A stretch of DNA of 64,000 bases, from NCBI GenBank assembly GCA_947492235.1, contig CANLLZ010000001.1, forward strand, positions 310,001 to 374,000, in the 5' to 3' direction. The notes below the pieces were generated by a model. It searched no databases, was not told the DNA's origin, and saw nothing but the letters and a program-made list of their open reading frames with translations. Source of the stretch: an uncultured Altererythrobacter sp. Its GTDB lineage: Bacteria > Pseudomonadota > Alphaproteobacteria > Sphingomonadales > Sphingomonadaceae. A program made the position numbers and the translations under genes. Of the stretch, positions 8,876 to 17,782 are shown piece by piece. Position 1 is the stretch's first letter. Each line of letters begins with the position of its first letter.

Positions 8876-9679
8876 GTGAGCAAGCTTTCCCTTTCCGCCG
8901 CGATTGCGCCTGTCGCGCTGTCCTTGATGGCGGCCTGCACCGAGCATGACAGCCGCACGGTGGATGCTCCCGAACAGGCAATTGCCACCGAAGGAGTGTC
9001 AGATCAGCTGGGGCTTATGACAACCTTGCCGATCCTGTGGTCGGAAGGCGATGATTTCACCGCATTGCTCGCTCCCGATGCGCAGGCCCATTGGGCGCTG
9101 GACGCGCTGGGCCAGAACCACGAGGTGGCGGCCATCGACATACTGACGCCCGATGCGCTGGCCGGGCTCGATCTGCTGGTGCTGGCGCAGCCGCGCATGC
9201 TTTCGCCGGAAGAGAATGTGGCGCTGGATGATTGGGTGCGGGGCGGGGGGCATGCGCTTGTCTTCGCCGACCCCATGCTGACTGGCCATTCGGAATACGG
9301 TGTGGGCGACAAACGTCGCCCGCAGGATGTGGCACTGCTCGATACGCTTCTGGCGCGCTGGGGATTGGCTCTTGAAGCGGCCCCGCCATCGGCGGAAACC
9401 CGTTTTGTGGCCTTCGGTGGCGGCGAGTTGCCGCTGGCTGCTCATGGGGAGCTGACTCGCCGCGAACCGGCCGGCGGCGCACAAAGCGATTGCACCGACC
9501 GACTCGGGCGTGTTCTAACAGTGTGCGAAATCGGGAAGGGCCGCGCCGTCATACTCGCCGATGCGGCCATTTTGGAAGCCGAGGAAGCACCGGAAGCGGC
9601 GGTATTGGTGGCCTTCGAAGAGTTGACCGGCATGGCAAAGGAAGGTCCAGCAGCCCCATCCGGGAAAAGTGGGGAATGA
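8876..9679 (+). CDS. Predicted lipoprotein with GldG/ABC-type 'uncharacterised transport' domain
   Basis: A 267-residue protein starting at GTG. The N terminus has a signal sequence ending in a lipobox LMAAC (Cys21). The body (about 45-240) contains LMTTLPILWSEGDDF, LDLLVLAQPRMLSPEENVALDDWVRGGG and HALVFADPML. This pattern resembles the class-I-glutaminase-like periplasmic domain in GldG and other ABC-type uncharacterised transport proteins (also DUF4350-like). Function is unknown; in other systems such domains sit at the outer face of gliding or export machines. The gene immediately precedes the dcw cluster and ends at the proposed regulatory region of mraZ. Confidence 0.6.
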   Translation: MSKLSLSAAIAPVALSLMAACTEHDSRTVDAPEQAIATEGVSDQLGLMTTLPILWSEGDDFTALLAPDAQAHWALDALGQNHEVAAIDILTPDALAGLDLLVLAQPRMLSPEENVALDDWVRGGGHALVFADPMLTGHSEYGVGDKRRPQDVALLDTLLARWGLALEAAPPSAETRFVAFGGGELPLAAHGELTRREPAGGAQSDCTDRLGRVLTVCEIGKGRAVILADAAILEAEEAPEAAVLVAFEELTGMAKEGPAAPSGKSGE

Positions 9680-9971
9680 TGGTTTGGAGCGTGGAGAAGG
9701 TCATCGATCACCTGGGAAAGCGGATGATGGCGCGAAAAATGCCTGACTAAAATATGTTCTAAATCAATAGTTTTCCGGGAATTCCCGAAAAAAAGCGTCT
9801 TTTCCCCTTTTCACCCACCCCTGCTGGGGGTAGGACCTCCTTTCATTGGATATGAGGATTCCGCTGCGCCGTGCCTGACAGGTCGGCGGGTTGCCGGTGC
9901 TCGCGCGCTGGCGACTGCGGGAAAGCTGTGTCCACGAGGGTTAGAGGCGCTTGGTCGGGGACGCGCGGGGA
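9680..9971 (+). promoter_or_regulatory. Upstream regulatory region of the dcw cluster
   Basis: About 290 bases without a gene. It holds a perfect 12-bp palindrome CGGGAATTCCCG (9776-9787) within an A/T-rich flank (TTTTC...GAAAA), a hairpin CCCC-TGCT-GGGG near 9818-9832, and, at its left border, TGGGG-AATGA-TGGTT with 10-base periodicity (from 9670). The last is a possible relic of the TGGGN boxes bound by MraZ. The A/T-rich stretch 9738-9800 is the most likely place for the operon promoter, but no clear -35/-10 pair could be picked. Confidence 0.45.
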
Positions 9972-10484
9972 GTGGAAAGCGAATTTCAAGGGTATTCAGG
10001 AACAGCCTTTTCGCCTGCGGGCGATAAGGGCCGTTTCTCTTTGCCCCCCGCATTCCGCAAGGAAGTGCGGGCCGCTAGCGGCGATAACCGCCTGCTGTGC
10101 ATCGACAAGCACGACCGCTGGAACTGCCTGATCGGCTTTGGCACTTCGCGCCGCGCAGAACTGAAAAGCAATCTCAAGCGCGAGAAAAAGCTCGCCGAGA
10201 AACGCGGCCATGATTTCGATTATGACGAGCGGTCGAGCGAGCTGTTCGGGTTCGAGACGATCCCGTTCGACGATAGCGGGCGCTTCGTGATGCCCAGCCA
10301 TCTGGGTGAACTGGCCAACATCACCGGCGGCCTGTTCTTCCGCGGGGCGGACGAATTTTTCACCATGTGGGACCCGGAAGAGCTCTACAAGATGGGCCCG
10401 TCCTGGCGCGCCGCGCAGGCGTCTTGCAAGAATATGGTCGAGCAGGCCCAGGCCAAGCTGGCCGGGAAGGGTGGTGCAAAATGA
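9972..10484 (+). CDS. mraZ: MraZ, transcriptional regulator of the dcw cluster
   Basis: A 170-residue protein with two SpoVT-AbrB-like halves. The first half contains [21 protein letters not shown] and the second [21 protein letters not shown]; the repeated D-x-x-G-R-F-x-x-P signature is diagnostic of MraZ. It is a DNA-binding regulator that controls its own operon. I chose GTG 9972 (GGGGA 10 bases upstream) because it gives the usual short lead-in before F-x-G-Y-S-G; TTG 9951 is an alternative. The stop overlaps the rsmH start as ATGA. A C-terminal tail of about 25 residues rich in Ala, Lys and Gln exceeds the usual length of about 150. Confidence 0.9.
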   Translation: MESEFQGYSGTAFSPAGDKGRFSLPPAFRKEVRAASGDNRLLCIDKHDRWNCLIGFGTSRRAELKSNLKREKKLAEKRGHDFDYDERSSELFGFETIPFDDSGRFVMPSHLGELANITGGLFFRGADEFFTMWDPEELYKMGPSWRAAQASCKNMVEQAQAKLAGKGGAK

Positions 10485-11434
10485 GCGCGCCTTCCCAAAC
10501 CGCACCACACATTCCTGTCCTCCTCGATGAAGTCGTCGCTGCGTTGGACCCGCAGCCGGGCGATGTGCTGGTGGATGCAACCTTCGGCGCTGGCGGCTAT
10601 ACCCGCGCGCTGCTCGATACTGGCGCGACGGTGCATGCGTTCGACCGCGATCCCGATGCGATCAAGGCTGGCCGGAAGTGGGCGGAGGCGCACGAAATGC
10701 CCCCGCGTCTGGTCCTGCATCCGCGCCGCTTTTCCGAAATGGCCGAGGTCATGGCCGAGGCCGGTGTGGCGCGCGTTGACGGTATCGCGATGGATATCGG
10801 CGTGTCCTCCATGCAGCTGGATCAGGCGGAGCGCGGCTTTGCATTCTCCGCCGACGGCCCGCTGGATATGCGGATGGAGCAGGACGGCCCCAGCGCCGCC
10901 GATTTCCTGAACACCGCAGAAGCCGACCAGATCGCTGACGTGCTGTATCGCTATGGCGAGGAGCGCCAGTCTCGGCGGGTCGCCCGCGCAATTATCGCCG
11001 CACGCCCGCTGGAAACCACCGGCGAGCTGGCCCGTGTCATCCGCAAGGCTCTGGGCCATCGTCCCGGTGCGCCAAAGGATCCCGCAACCCGCTCGTTTCA
11101 GGCCATCCGCATCCATGTGAATGGCGAACTGGATGAACTGGAGCAGGGCCTGTTCGCAGCAGAACGCTTGCTCAAATCGGGTGGCAGGCTGGCCGTAGTC
11201 AGCTTCCACTCTCTCGAAGACCGCATTGTGAAGCGCTTTTTCAAAAGCGCTTCTCAGGCGGCCGGCGGTGGCTCTCGTCACCTTCCCCACACCGATGCCC
11301 CGCCGGCCGTTTTCTCTCAGGTTTCCAAGGCCATCCGGCCCGGTGAAGCCGAAATTGCCCGCAACCCCCGCTCGCGTTCCTCGGTCCTGCGCCACGCCGT
11401 GCGGACCGATATCGCCCCTAGAGAAGCCGCATGA
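10481..11434 (+). CDS. rsmH: 16S rRNA (cytosine(1402)-N4)-methyltransferase RsmH
   Basis: A 317-residue S-adenosylmethionine-dependent methyltransferase (formerly MraW). It begins with [13 protein letters not shown], then the SAM site [14 protein letters not shown], the acidic motif [37 protein letters not shown] and finally [16 protein letters not shown]. The segment [11 protein letters not shown] is a signature of the family. It methylates C1402 of 16S rRNA in the ribosomal P site. It is translationally coupled to mraZ and ftsL through ATGA overlaps at both ends. Confidence 0.96.
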   Translation: MSAPSQTAPHIPVLLDEVVAALDPQPGDVLVDATFGAGGYTRALLDTGATVHAFDRDPDAIKAGRKWAEAHEMPPRLVLHPRRFSEMAEVMAEAGVARVDGIAMDIGVSSMQLDQAERGFAFSADGPLDMRMEQDGPSAADFLNTAEADQIADVLYRYGEERQSRRVARAIIAARPLETTGELARVIRKALGHRPGAPKDPATRSFQAIRIHVNGELDELEQGLFAAERLLKSGGRLAVVSFHSLEDRIVKRFFKSASQAAGGGSRHLPHTDAPPAVFSQVSKAIRPGEAEIARNPRSRSSVLRHAVRTDIAPREAA

Positions 11435-11982
11435 CGCCTCCTGCATCCCGTATCCGCCAGATTGGCTGGCTCGCTTTACTCGCAGTGTGTCTCGCATTGT
11501 TTGTGGCGCTTACCTTTCGCGTCAATGCCGTGAAGAGCGAAGTCGTGCGGGCAGAGCGGACGATTGTTGCGCTGGAGCGCGAGACACGGAGGCTGGAAAC
11601 GGAATATCAGACCCGCGCCAACCAGCAGCAATTGGCGACCTGGAACAAGGTCGAATTTGGCTATGATACGCCGCGTGCCGACCAGTTCATGGAAACAGAA
11701 CGCCAGCTTGCCGAATTGGGTGAAGGCCGCGCGCCGGGCGCTCCCGCCCCGATCCGCGTAGCGCGCGCACCCGATCCACGCGCGGATGATGCTGGCGATG
11801 AAAATCCGATCATCGCGATGGTTTCGCCGCTGACGGGTCTGCCGGAAACGGCACCCGCTGAAGACGCAAACCGCGAAGAAATGGGCGCACGGGCAGCTCG
11901 CGATGAAGCCGCTTCATCGCTCGCCGATAGGCTTCAGGCGACGATGGATGCGCCGTCTGTTCAAACGGAACTGGCCGAATGA
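11431..11982 (+). CDS. ftsL: Cell division protein FtsL (long form)
   Basis: A 183-residue bitopic protein: a short cytoplasmic start, a membrane segment [19 protein letters not shown] (about 10-28), then a periplasmic coiled coil with heptads ([30 protein letters not shown]) and the typical [10 protein letters not shown] segment. It is assigned to FtsL by position between rsmH and ftsI and by this architecture. FtsL forms a complex with FtsB and FtsQ that activates FtsWI. The C-terminal 90 residues, rich in Ala, Pro and acidic residues, extend beyond the usual 100-120 residue form. Confidence 0.85.
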   Translation: MTPPASRIRQIGWLALLAVCLALFVALTFRVNAVKSEVVRAERTIVALERETRRLETEYQTRANQQQLATWNKVEFGYDTPRADQFMETERQLAELGEGRAPGAPAPIRVARAPDPRADDAGDENPIIAMVSPLTGLPETAPAEDANREEMGARAARDEAASSLADRLQATMDAPSVQTELAE

Positions 11983-13700
11983 CCGCTCTGGGTATCGATA
12001 CCGCAATTTCTATCGGCAGGGTCCGGCCCGTAACGCAGCGGCACGAGGCGGTGCTGGTGGCTCGCCTGCGCGTGCTGCTGGTGGCGCTGCTGTTTGCTCT
12101 GGTGGCCTTGGCGGCGCTGTCCCGCATCGTGTTTCTCGGCATTGGTGGTGGCGCGTCCGGCCCCGCTTCGCTGGAGGAAGCGCTGCTGCCCGATCGCGGC
12201 GAGATTGTTGATCGCAATGGCACCCCGATGGCGCGCAATTTCCCGGCCCGCGCGCTGTGGTTCAATCCCAAGGCGATGGGCGATGGCGGCACGCCGCTCA
12301 CCCGCTCGGCAGACGAGGTAGCGACCAGAATCGCGGCCATCTTCCCCGAGGCTGACAAGGCCATCATCTTGCGGCGCCTGACCAGCGGCAAGGCAGGCTA
12401 TCTGCGCCGCCGCGTTCTGCCGGAGCAGGCCAACCAGATCCACGCGCTGGGCGAGCTGGCGCTGGAATTGCCAGAGGAAACCGACCGGCATTATCCGCAA
12501 GGATCGCTGGGCGCGCATGTGCTGGGCTATGTCACCCATGATGGCGACGGCAAGGTGGGCATGGAACAGGTGCTGCAATCGCGCCTGACCGATCCGGCCC
12601 TGCGCGGCGAGCCGATGGCCCTGTCCATCGATATGCGGGTGCAGGGCGCGCTGGAAGATGAATTGCGGAGCGGAATGCTGGCGACCAATGCCATGGGCGC
12701 GGCTGGCATCGTGCTGGATGTCGATACCGGCGAAGTGATGGCGCTGGCTTCGCTGCCCGAATTCGATCCCAACGTGATGGATCGCCGGGTGGTGGATTAC
12801 GAATTCAACCGCGTGACCAACCAGGTTTACGAGCTGGGCTCCACCTTCAAGCCGCTCAGTGTGGCAGCGGCGATCGATGCCGGCGTGGTGCGCGATTTCT
12901 CGAAGCGCTGGAATGCGCGCGATGTCGAGATCAGCAATGCCGTGCTGGCCGACAGCCATTTTCTGGGCAATCATCTGAATGTGCCGGAAGCGTTGATCCA
13001 ATCTTCAAACACCGTCACCGCGCGCATTGCAGACGAGCTTGGTGCCGAACGACTGCGTCGCACGATGATCGATCTGGGCATGAACGAGCGCCCCTATATC
13101 GAACTGCCTGCACGCGGTCATCCGATCTGGCCGAAGGGCAAATGGCCGCGCCTGCGCAATATGACGATCAGCTACGGCCACGGCATTGCGGTTACTCCGC
13201 TGCATCTCGCCAGCGCCTATGCCGCGATGGTCAATGGCGGTGTCTGGCGTCCGGCAACGCTGCAGAAGCTGGAGGCAGGCGAGGTCCCGCGCGGCCGGCG
13301 GGTGTTCAAGGAATCCACCAGCTCGCGGATGCGTCAATTGCTCCGGATGATTGCGATTTACGGCACGGGTAAGAACGCCGATGCAAAGGGCTACCGCGTC
13401 GGCGGCAAGACGGGCTCGGCAGAGAAGCCGGGCAAGCGCGGCTACCGCGAGACCAGCCTTGTTTCGACCTTCGCCGCGGCGTTCCCGATGGATAATCCGC
13501 GCTATGTCGTGGTGGCCATGCTGGACGAGCCAAAGGGCACGCATGCCAGTTCCTTCCAGCGCACAGCGGCGTGGAATGCAGCGCCCATCGTCGGCAAGCT
13601 GGTCCCGCGCATCGGCCCGCTGATGGGCGTGCGCCCCGATATGTCGCGCGATGTCGATATTTCGGACCTCAAGCCGCTGATCCCGGGGGGCGGTACATGA
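11979..13700 (+). CDS. ftsI: Septal peptidoglycan transpeptidase FtsI (PBP3)
   Basis: A 573-residue class B penicillin-binding protein. One N-terminal membrane anchor (about 27-55), then the pedestal domain (LLPDRGEIVDRNGTPMA) and the transpeptidase domain with active-site Ser288 in STFK, SSN (342-344) and KTG (477-479, in GGKTGSAEK). It cross-links septal peptidoglycan together with FtsW. The start overlaps the ftsL stop as ATGA, and its stop overlaps murE in the same way. Length and motif spacing are normal. Confidence 0.95.
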   Translation: MTALGIDTAISIGRVRPVTQRHEAVLVARLRVLLVALLFALVALAALSRIVFLGIGGGASGPASLEEALLPDRGEIVDRNGTPMARNFPARALWFNPKAMGDGGTPLTRSADEVATRIAAIFPEADKAIILRRLTSGKAGYLRRRVLPEQANQIHALGELALELPEETDRHYPQGSLGAHVLGYVTHDGDGKVGMEQVLQSRLTDPALRGEPMALSIDMRVQGALEDELRSGMLATNAMGAAGIVLDVDTGEVMALASLPEFDPNVMDRRVVDYEFNRVTNQVYELGSTFKPLSVAAAIDAGVVRDFSKRWNARDVEISNAVLADSHFLGNHLNVPEALIQSSNTVTARIADELGAERLRRTMIDLGMNERPYIELPARGHPIWPKGKWPRLRNMTISYGHGIAVTPLHLASAYAAMVNGGVWRPATLQKLEAGEVPRGRRVFKESTSSRMRQLLRMIAIYGTGKNADAKGYRVGGKTGSAEKPGKRGYRETSLVSTFAAAFPMDNPRYVVVAMLDEPKGTHASSFQRTAAWNAAPIVGKLVPRIGPLMGVRPDMSRDVDISDLKPLIPGGGT

Positions 13701-15196
13701 AGCTGGGCAAGCTGGTAGACGCTGCCGGGATTGACGCAGGGTTCGATACCGGGGCGAGCGGCGACCTCAATGTGACCGGATTTGCCATCGATCATCGCAA
13801 GGTCGCGCCCGGCACGGTGTTCGGTGCCTTTCAAGGCGCTGCTGTGAATGGCGAAGACTTTATCGCATCGGCAGTTGAGGCAGGCGCTATCGCCATCGTT
13901 GCACGGCCCGAAGCCGGCGTGTCCGGCGCAGTGCATATTGCCGATGACACGCCGCGCCGGGCCTTTGCGCGGCTGGCGGCACGCTATTTCACGCCGGTGC
14001 CCGATACGATTGTCGCGGTGACGGGTACCAATGGCAAAACCTCCTGCGTGGAAATGACCCGGCAGCTGTGGCGCATGTCGGGCCAGCGTGCGGCCAGCAT
14101 CGGGACGCTGGGTGTGACGACGCCCGACGAGAGCATTTCGACAGGATTGACGACGCCCGATATTGTCACGTTCCTGAGCAATGTCAGCGGTCTGGCGCGC
14201 GAGGGCGTGACCCATGTGGCCTATGAGGCGAGCAGCCACGGCCTGTCGCAATATCGCAATGAAGGGCTGCCGGTGGCTGCCGGGGCCTTCACCAATTTCA
14301 GCCGCGACCATCTCGATTATCACGCCACCATGGAAGACTATTTCGACGCCAAGATGCGGCTGTTCGATGAAGTCGTTGTGGCGGGCGGGAAAGCGGTTAT
14401 CTGGACCGGCGGTGACGACTGGACTGCGCAGGCAATTGCGCGGGCGGAGGCGCGCGGGCTCGAAGTTTTGACCGTTGGCGAGCAGGGGGAATTCATCCGG
14501 CTCACCGGGCGCACTCCCACACAGCTGGGGCAGGATCTGGAAATCACCCACGCCGGTGAGACGCGCAAGCTGCGCCTCCCGCTGATCGGGGCCTATCAGG
14601 TGGCCAATGCGCTCACCTCGGCGGCGCTCGTGGTCGCGACCGGCGGCGACCCGGCGCAGGTGTGGGACGGTGTGTCGCGCCTGCAACCCGTGCGCGGGCG
14701 TTTGGAGCGTGCTGTCATCTCCCCCAGCGGTGCGCCGGTCTATATCGATTACGCCCACACGCCCGACGCGCTGGAAGCCGCGATAGAGGCGCTGCGGCCC
14801 CATGTGGCGGGCCAACTGATTACGGTGTTCGGCGCAGGTGGAGACCGCGACCACGGCAAGCGCGGCCCGATGGGTGAAGTCGCCTCGCGCCTGTCAGATC
14901 AGGTTATCGTGACCGACGACAATCCGCGCGGCGAGGCTCCGGAAGCCATTCGCGCTGCCGTGCTCGAAGGGGCAGGGGATAACGCGGTGGAAGTGGGTGA
15001 CCGGCGCGCCGCTATCGCGCAGGCGATTCAGCAAGCGGGCAAGGACGATATCGTCCTGATCGCTGGCAAAGGACATGAACGCGGCCAGATTGTCGGGAGC
15101 GGCGAGCAAATGCGCGTGCTGCCTTTCGACGATGTCGAGGTCGCCCGTGAATGCAGTGCCGAAATCGGCCAAACCGCTTGGGGACACGATCAATGA
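13697..15196 (+). CDS. murE: UDP-MurNAc-L-Ala-D-Glu:meso-diaminopimelate ligase MurE
   Basis: A 499-residue Mur ligase that adds the third stem-peptide residue. The ATP loop is AVTGTNGKTSC, the central-domain sequence is YEASSHGLSQ, and the C-terminal domain has DYAHTPDALEAAI and FGAGGDRDHGKR. DDNPR is present (about residues 407-411), the motif that marks specificity for meso-diaminopimelate, in line with a Gram-negative wall. The start at 13697 overlaps the ftsI stop; the stop overlaps the murF start. Confidence 0.96.
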   Translation: MKLGKLVDAAGIDAGFDTGASGDLNVTGFAIDHRKVAPGTVFGAFQGAAVNGEDFIASAVEAGAIAIVARPEAGVSGAVHIADDTPRRAFARLAARYFTPVPDTIVAVTGTNGKTSCVEMTRQLWRMSGQRAASIGTLGVTTPDESISTGLTTPDIVTFLSNVSGLAREGVTHVAYEASSHGLSQYRNEGLPVAAGAFTNFSRDHLDYHATMEDYFDAKMRLFDEVVVAGGKAVIWTGGDDWTAQAIARAEARGLEVLTVGEQGEFIRLTGRTPTQLGQDLEITHAGETRKLRLPLIGAYQVANALTSAALVVATGGDPAQVWDGVSRLQPVRGRLERAVISPSGAPVYIDYAHTPDALEAAIEALRPHVAGQLITVFGAGGDRDHGKRGPMGEVASRLSDQVIVTDDNPRGEAPEAIRAAVLEGAGDNAVEVGDRRAAIAQAIQQAGKDDIVLIAGKGHERGQIVGSGEQMRVLPFDDVEVARECSAEIGQTAWGHDQ

Positions 15197-16671
15197 CTGC
15201 CAGCCCGCTCCTCAAACAGGCCCGCCATCCTGCCGTCCGCTCCTGGCCGCGCACGGCCCGTGATACACTGCCGCTGGCGTTGTGGTCGGCGCAGGAAATC
15301 GCAGCGGCAACCGGCGGCGAAGCCAGCGGCGAATTCCAGTGCGCAGGCGTGGAAATGGACAGCCGCGATGTGCGCCCGGGTGATCTGTTTGTCGCGCTGA
15401 AGGGTGAGGCCATGGACGGGCACAAGTTCGTCGAGAAAGCCTTTGCAGCGGGTGCATCCGCTGCGCTGGTAGACAGGCCCGTCGATGGCCCGCATATTCT
15501 AGTGGAAGATACGACGGCCGCGCTTCATGCTCTCGCCCATGCCGCCCGCGACCGCACGACGGCAAAGCGGATTGCTGTCACCGGATCGGTCGGCAAGACC
15601 GGTGTGAAAGAAGCCATTTTCTCCGCGCTGGACCGCTCTAGCCGGGGGCAGGCGCATCGCTCGGTGCGCAGCTACAACAATCATGTCGGCGTTCCGCTCA
15701 GCCTCGCCCGGATGCCGGCGCGCAGCCGTTATGGCGTGTTTGAAATGGGGATGAACCACGCGGGCGAAATTGCCGAGCTGACGCAGCACGCGGCACCGCA
15801 TGTGGCGGTGATCACGACGATTGCTCCGGCGCACATTGAAAATCTGGGCAGCATGGAAGCCATCGCCGACGCCAAGGGCGAGATCTTCGGCGGGCTGGTG
15901 AAGGACGGGGTGGCGATCATCCCCGCTGACAGCGAATACACCGCGCGGCTGGTCGACCATGCCGAAAAGTGCAACGCCCAAGTCATAACATTCGGTCGCC
16001 ATGCATCGGCCAATGTGCGTCTGCTGGACGCTATCCCTGCGGCAAACGGTGGCTCGCTGGTCACTGCGCAGGTTGGCGAGACCCGGCTGTGCTATTCCGT
16101 GGCCGAACCGGGCGAGCACTGGATTTCCAACTCGCTTTGCGTGCTCGCTGCGGTGCAGGCAGCGGGCGGCGATCTGGGAGCGGCCGGACTGGCATTGGCC
16201 GAGCTCGGCGGTCTCAAAGGACGCGGCGCGCGCCACCAGATTTCGGTGTCGGGCGGCAAGGCCTTGCTGGTCGACGAAAGTTACAACGCCAACCCCGCTT
16301 CGATGCGGGCCACCCTGCGCCAATTGGGGCAGACTCCGGCGACGCGGCGGATCGCGGTGCTCGGCGCGATGAAGGAGCTCGGCGATTTTGCCCCCGCCAT
16401 GCATTCCGCGCTGATCGAGCCGCTGACCGAGGCGGCAATCGATCATGTCATCCTGGTGGGTGAAGAGATGGAGTCTCTGGCGCAGGATTTGGGGAAAGCT
16501 GGCGCAGGAACGCTTGGCAACACCATGAGCTTCGCGCATTGCCAAGGGCCTGCCGAGGCAATAGCTGCGGTGGAAGAATACGGGTTCGCAGCCGGAGACG
16601 CATTATTGGTCAAGGGATCCAACTCGGTTGGTCTTGGCCGGCTTGTCGATCACTGGACCGCGCGCCAGTGA
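15193..16671 (+). CDS. murF: UDP-MurNAc-tripeptide:D-Ala-D-Ala ligase MurF
   Basis: A 492-residue Mur ligase. The ATP-binding loop is VTGSVGKTGVKEAI (GxxGKT), the ligase core contains FEMGMNHAGEIAELT and the C-terminal domain LVDESYNANPASMRATL, all typical of MurF. It adds D-alanyl-D-alanine, so it works with the Ddl product encoded 8 kb downstream. The first 30 residues (MTASPLLKQARHPAVRSWPRT) precede the usual LWSAQEIAAATGG start and are an N-terminal extension, but the ATGA overlap with murE favours this start. The next gene, mraY, starts after 33 bases with its own GGGAAG site. Confidence 0.95.
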   Translation: MTASPLLKQARHPAVRSWPRTARDTLPLALWSAQEIAAATGGEASGEFQCAGVEMDSRDVRPGDLFVALKGEAMDGHKFVEKAFAAGASAALVDRPVDGPHILVEDTTAALHALAHAARDRTTAKRIAVTGSVGKTGVKEAIFSALDRSSRGQAHRSVRSYNNHVGVPLSLARMPARSRYGVFEMGMNHAGEIAELTQHAAPHVAVITTIAPAHIENLGSMEAIADAKGEIFGGLVKDGVAIIPADSEYTARLVDHAEKCNAQVITFGRHASANVRLLDAIPAANGGSLVTAQVGETRLCYSVAEPGEHWISNSLCVLAAVQAAGGDLGAAGLALAELGGLKGRGARHQISVSGGKALLVDESYNANPASMRATLRQLGQTPATRRIAVLGAMKELGDFAPAMHSALIEPLTEAAIDHVILVGEEMESLAQDLGKAGAGTLGNTMSFAHCQGPAEAIAAVEEYGFAAGDALLVKGSNSVGLGRLVDHWTARQ

Positions 16672-16704
16672 TAATGCCGCGAATAAGGGGGCCGGGAAGC
16701 CGCA

Positions 16705-17775
16705 ATGCTGTATCTGCTAGCTGAATGGATGGAATTCGAGGGGTTGTTCAACCTCGTGCGATACCAGACGTTCCGCGCCGGCGCGACGCTGATGACTGCG
16801 CTGATCATCGGCCTGATTATCGGACCGCGCCTGATCGATATGCTGCGCGTGCGGCAGGGCAAGGGGCAGCCGATCCGCGAGGACGGGCCGCAAACCCATC
16901 TCGCCAAGGTCGGCACGCCCACAATGGGCGGTCTGATGATCCTAATCGCGCTGGCGCTCAGCCTGATGCTGTGGATGGATCCGCGCAGTCCGTTTGTCTG
17001 GGCCTGTCTGGCGGTGACCGCAGGGTTCGGCCTGATCGGATTCCTCGACGATTATGATAAGGTCTCGAAAGGCAGCCATAAAGGCGTTTCGGGCAAGGTC
17101 CGCCTGCTGCTAGAATTCATTGTCGCTGGCATCGCCAGCTACATCATCGTCAGCCAGATCAATACATGGCTCTATGTGCCGTTCGTGTCGGACCGGGCCA
17201 TTCCGCTCGGCTGGGGCTATTACATCTTTGCCGCCTTCGTGATTGTCGGCGCGGGGAATGCCGTGAACCTGACCGACGGGCTGGACGGGCTGGCGATCAT
17301 GCCGGTGATTATCGCGGCGGGCACCTTTGCAATTATTTGCTATCTGGCTGGCCGGGTCGATTACTCCGAATATCTCGGTATTCCTTACGTCGAGGGGGCA
17401 GGGGAGCTGGCGATATTCTGTGCCGCCATCATGGGGGCCGGATTAGCCTTCCTATGGTTCAACGCCCCTCCTGCGGCTGTGTTCATGGGCGATACCGGCA
17501 GTCTGGCGCTGGGCGGCGCGCTGGGCGCGATCGCGGTGGCCAGCCATCACGAGATCGTTCTGGCGATTGTCGGCGGACTGTTCGTGTTTGAAGCGCTCAG
17601 CGTCATCATTCAGGTCTTCTGGTTCAAACGGACGGGAAAGCGCGTGTTCCGCATGGCCCCCATCCACCACCATTTCGAGCAGCTGGGCTGGAGCGAAAGC
17701 AAGGTCGTGATCCGCTTCTGGATTGTCGCCATCGTGCTCGCACTGCTCGGCCTTGCGACATTGAAACTGCGGTGA
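16705..17775 (+). CDS. mraY: Phospho-MurNAc-pentapeptide transferase MraY
   Basis: A 356-residue polytopic enzyme with about ten membrane segments that transfers phospho-MurNAc-pentapeptide to undecaprenyl phosphate, forming lipid I. Conserved elements are [18 protein letters not shown] (the catalytic DD pair), [40 protein letters not shown] and the C-terminal [11 protein letters not shown]. All are intact. The start has a GGGAAG site 5 bases upstream. It is separated from murD by 7 bases. Confidence 0.97.
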   Translation: MLYLLAEWMEFEGLFNLVRYQTFRAGATLMTALIIGLIIGPRLIDMLRVRQGKGQPIREDGPQTHLAKVGTPTMGGLMILIALALSLMLWMDPRSPFVWACLAVTAGFGLIGFLDDYDKVSKGSHKGVSGKVRLLLEFIVAGIASYIIVSQINTWLYVPFVSDRAIPLGWGYYIFAAFVIVGAGNAVNLTDGLDGLAIMPVIIAAGTFAIICYLAGRVDYSEYLGIPYVEGAGELAIFCAAIMGAGLAFLWFNAPPAAVFMGDTGSLALGGALGAIAVASHHEIVLAIVGGLFVFEALSVIIQVFWFKRTGKRVFRMAPIHHHFEQLGWSESKVVIRFWIVAIVLALLGLATLKLR

Positions 17776-17782
17776 GCCTGCG

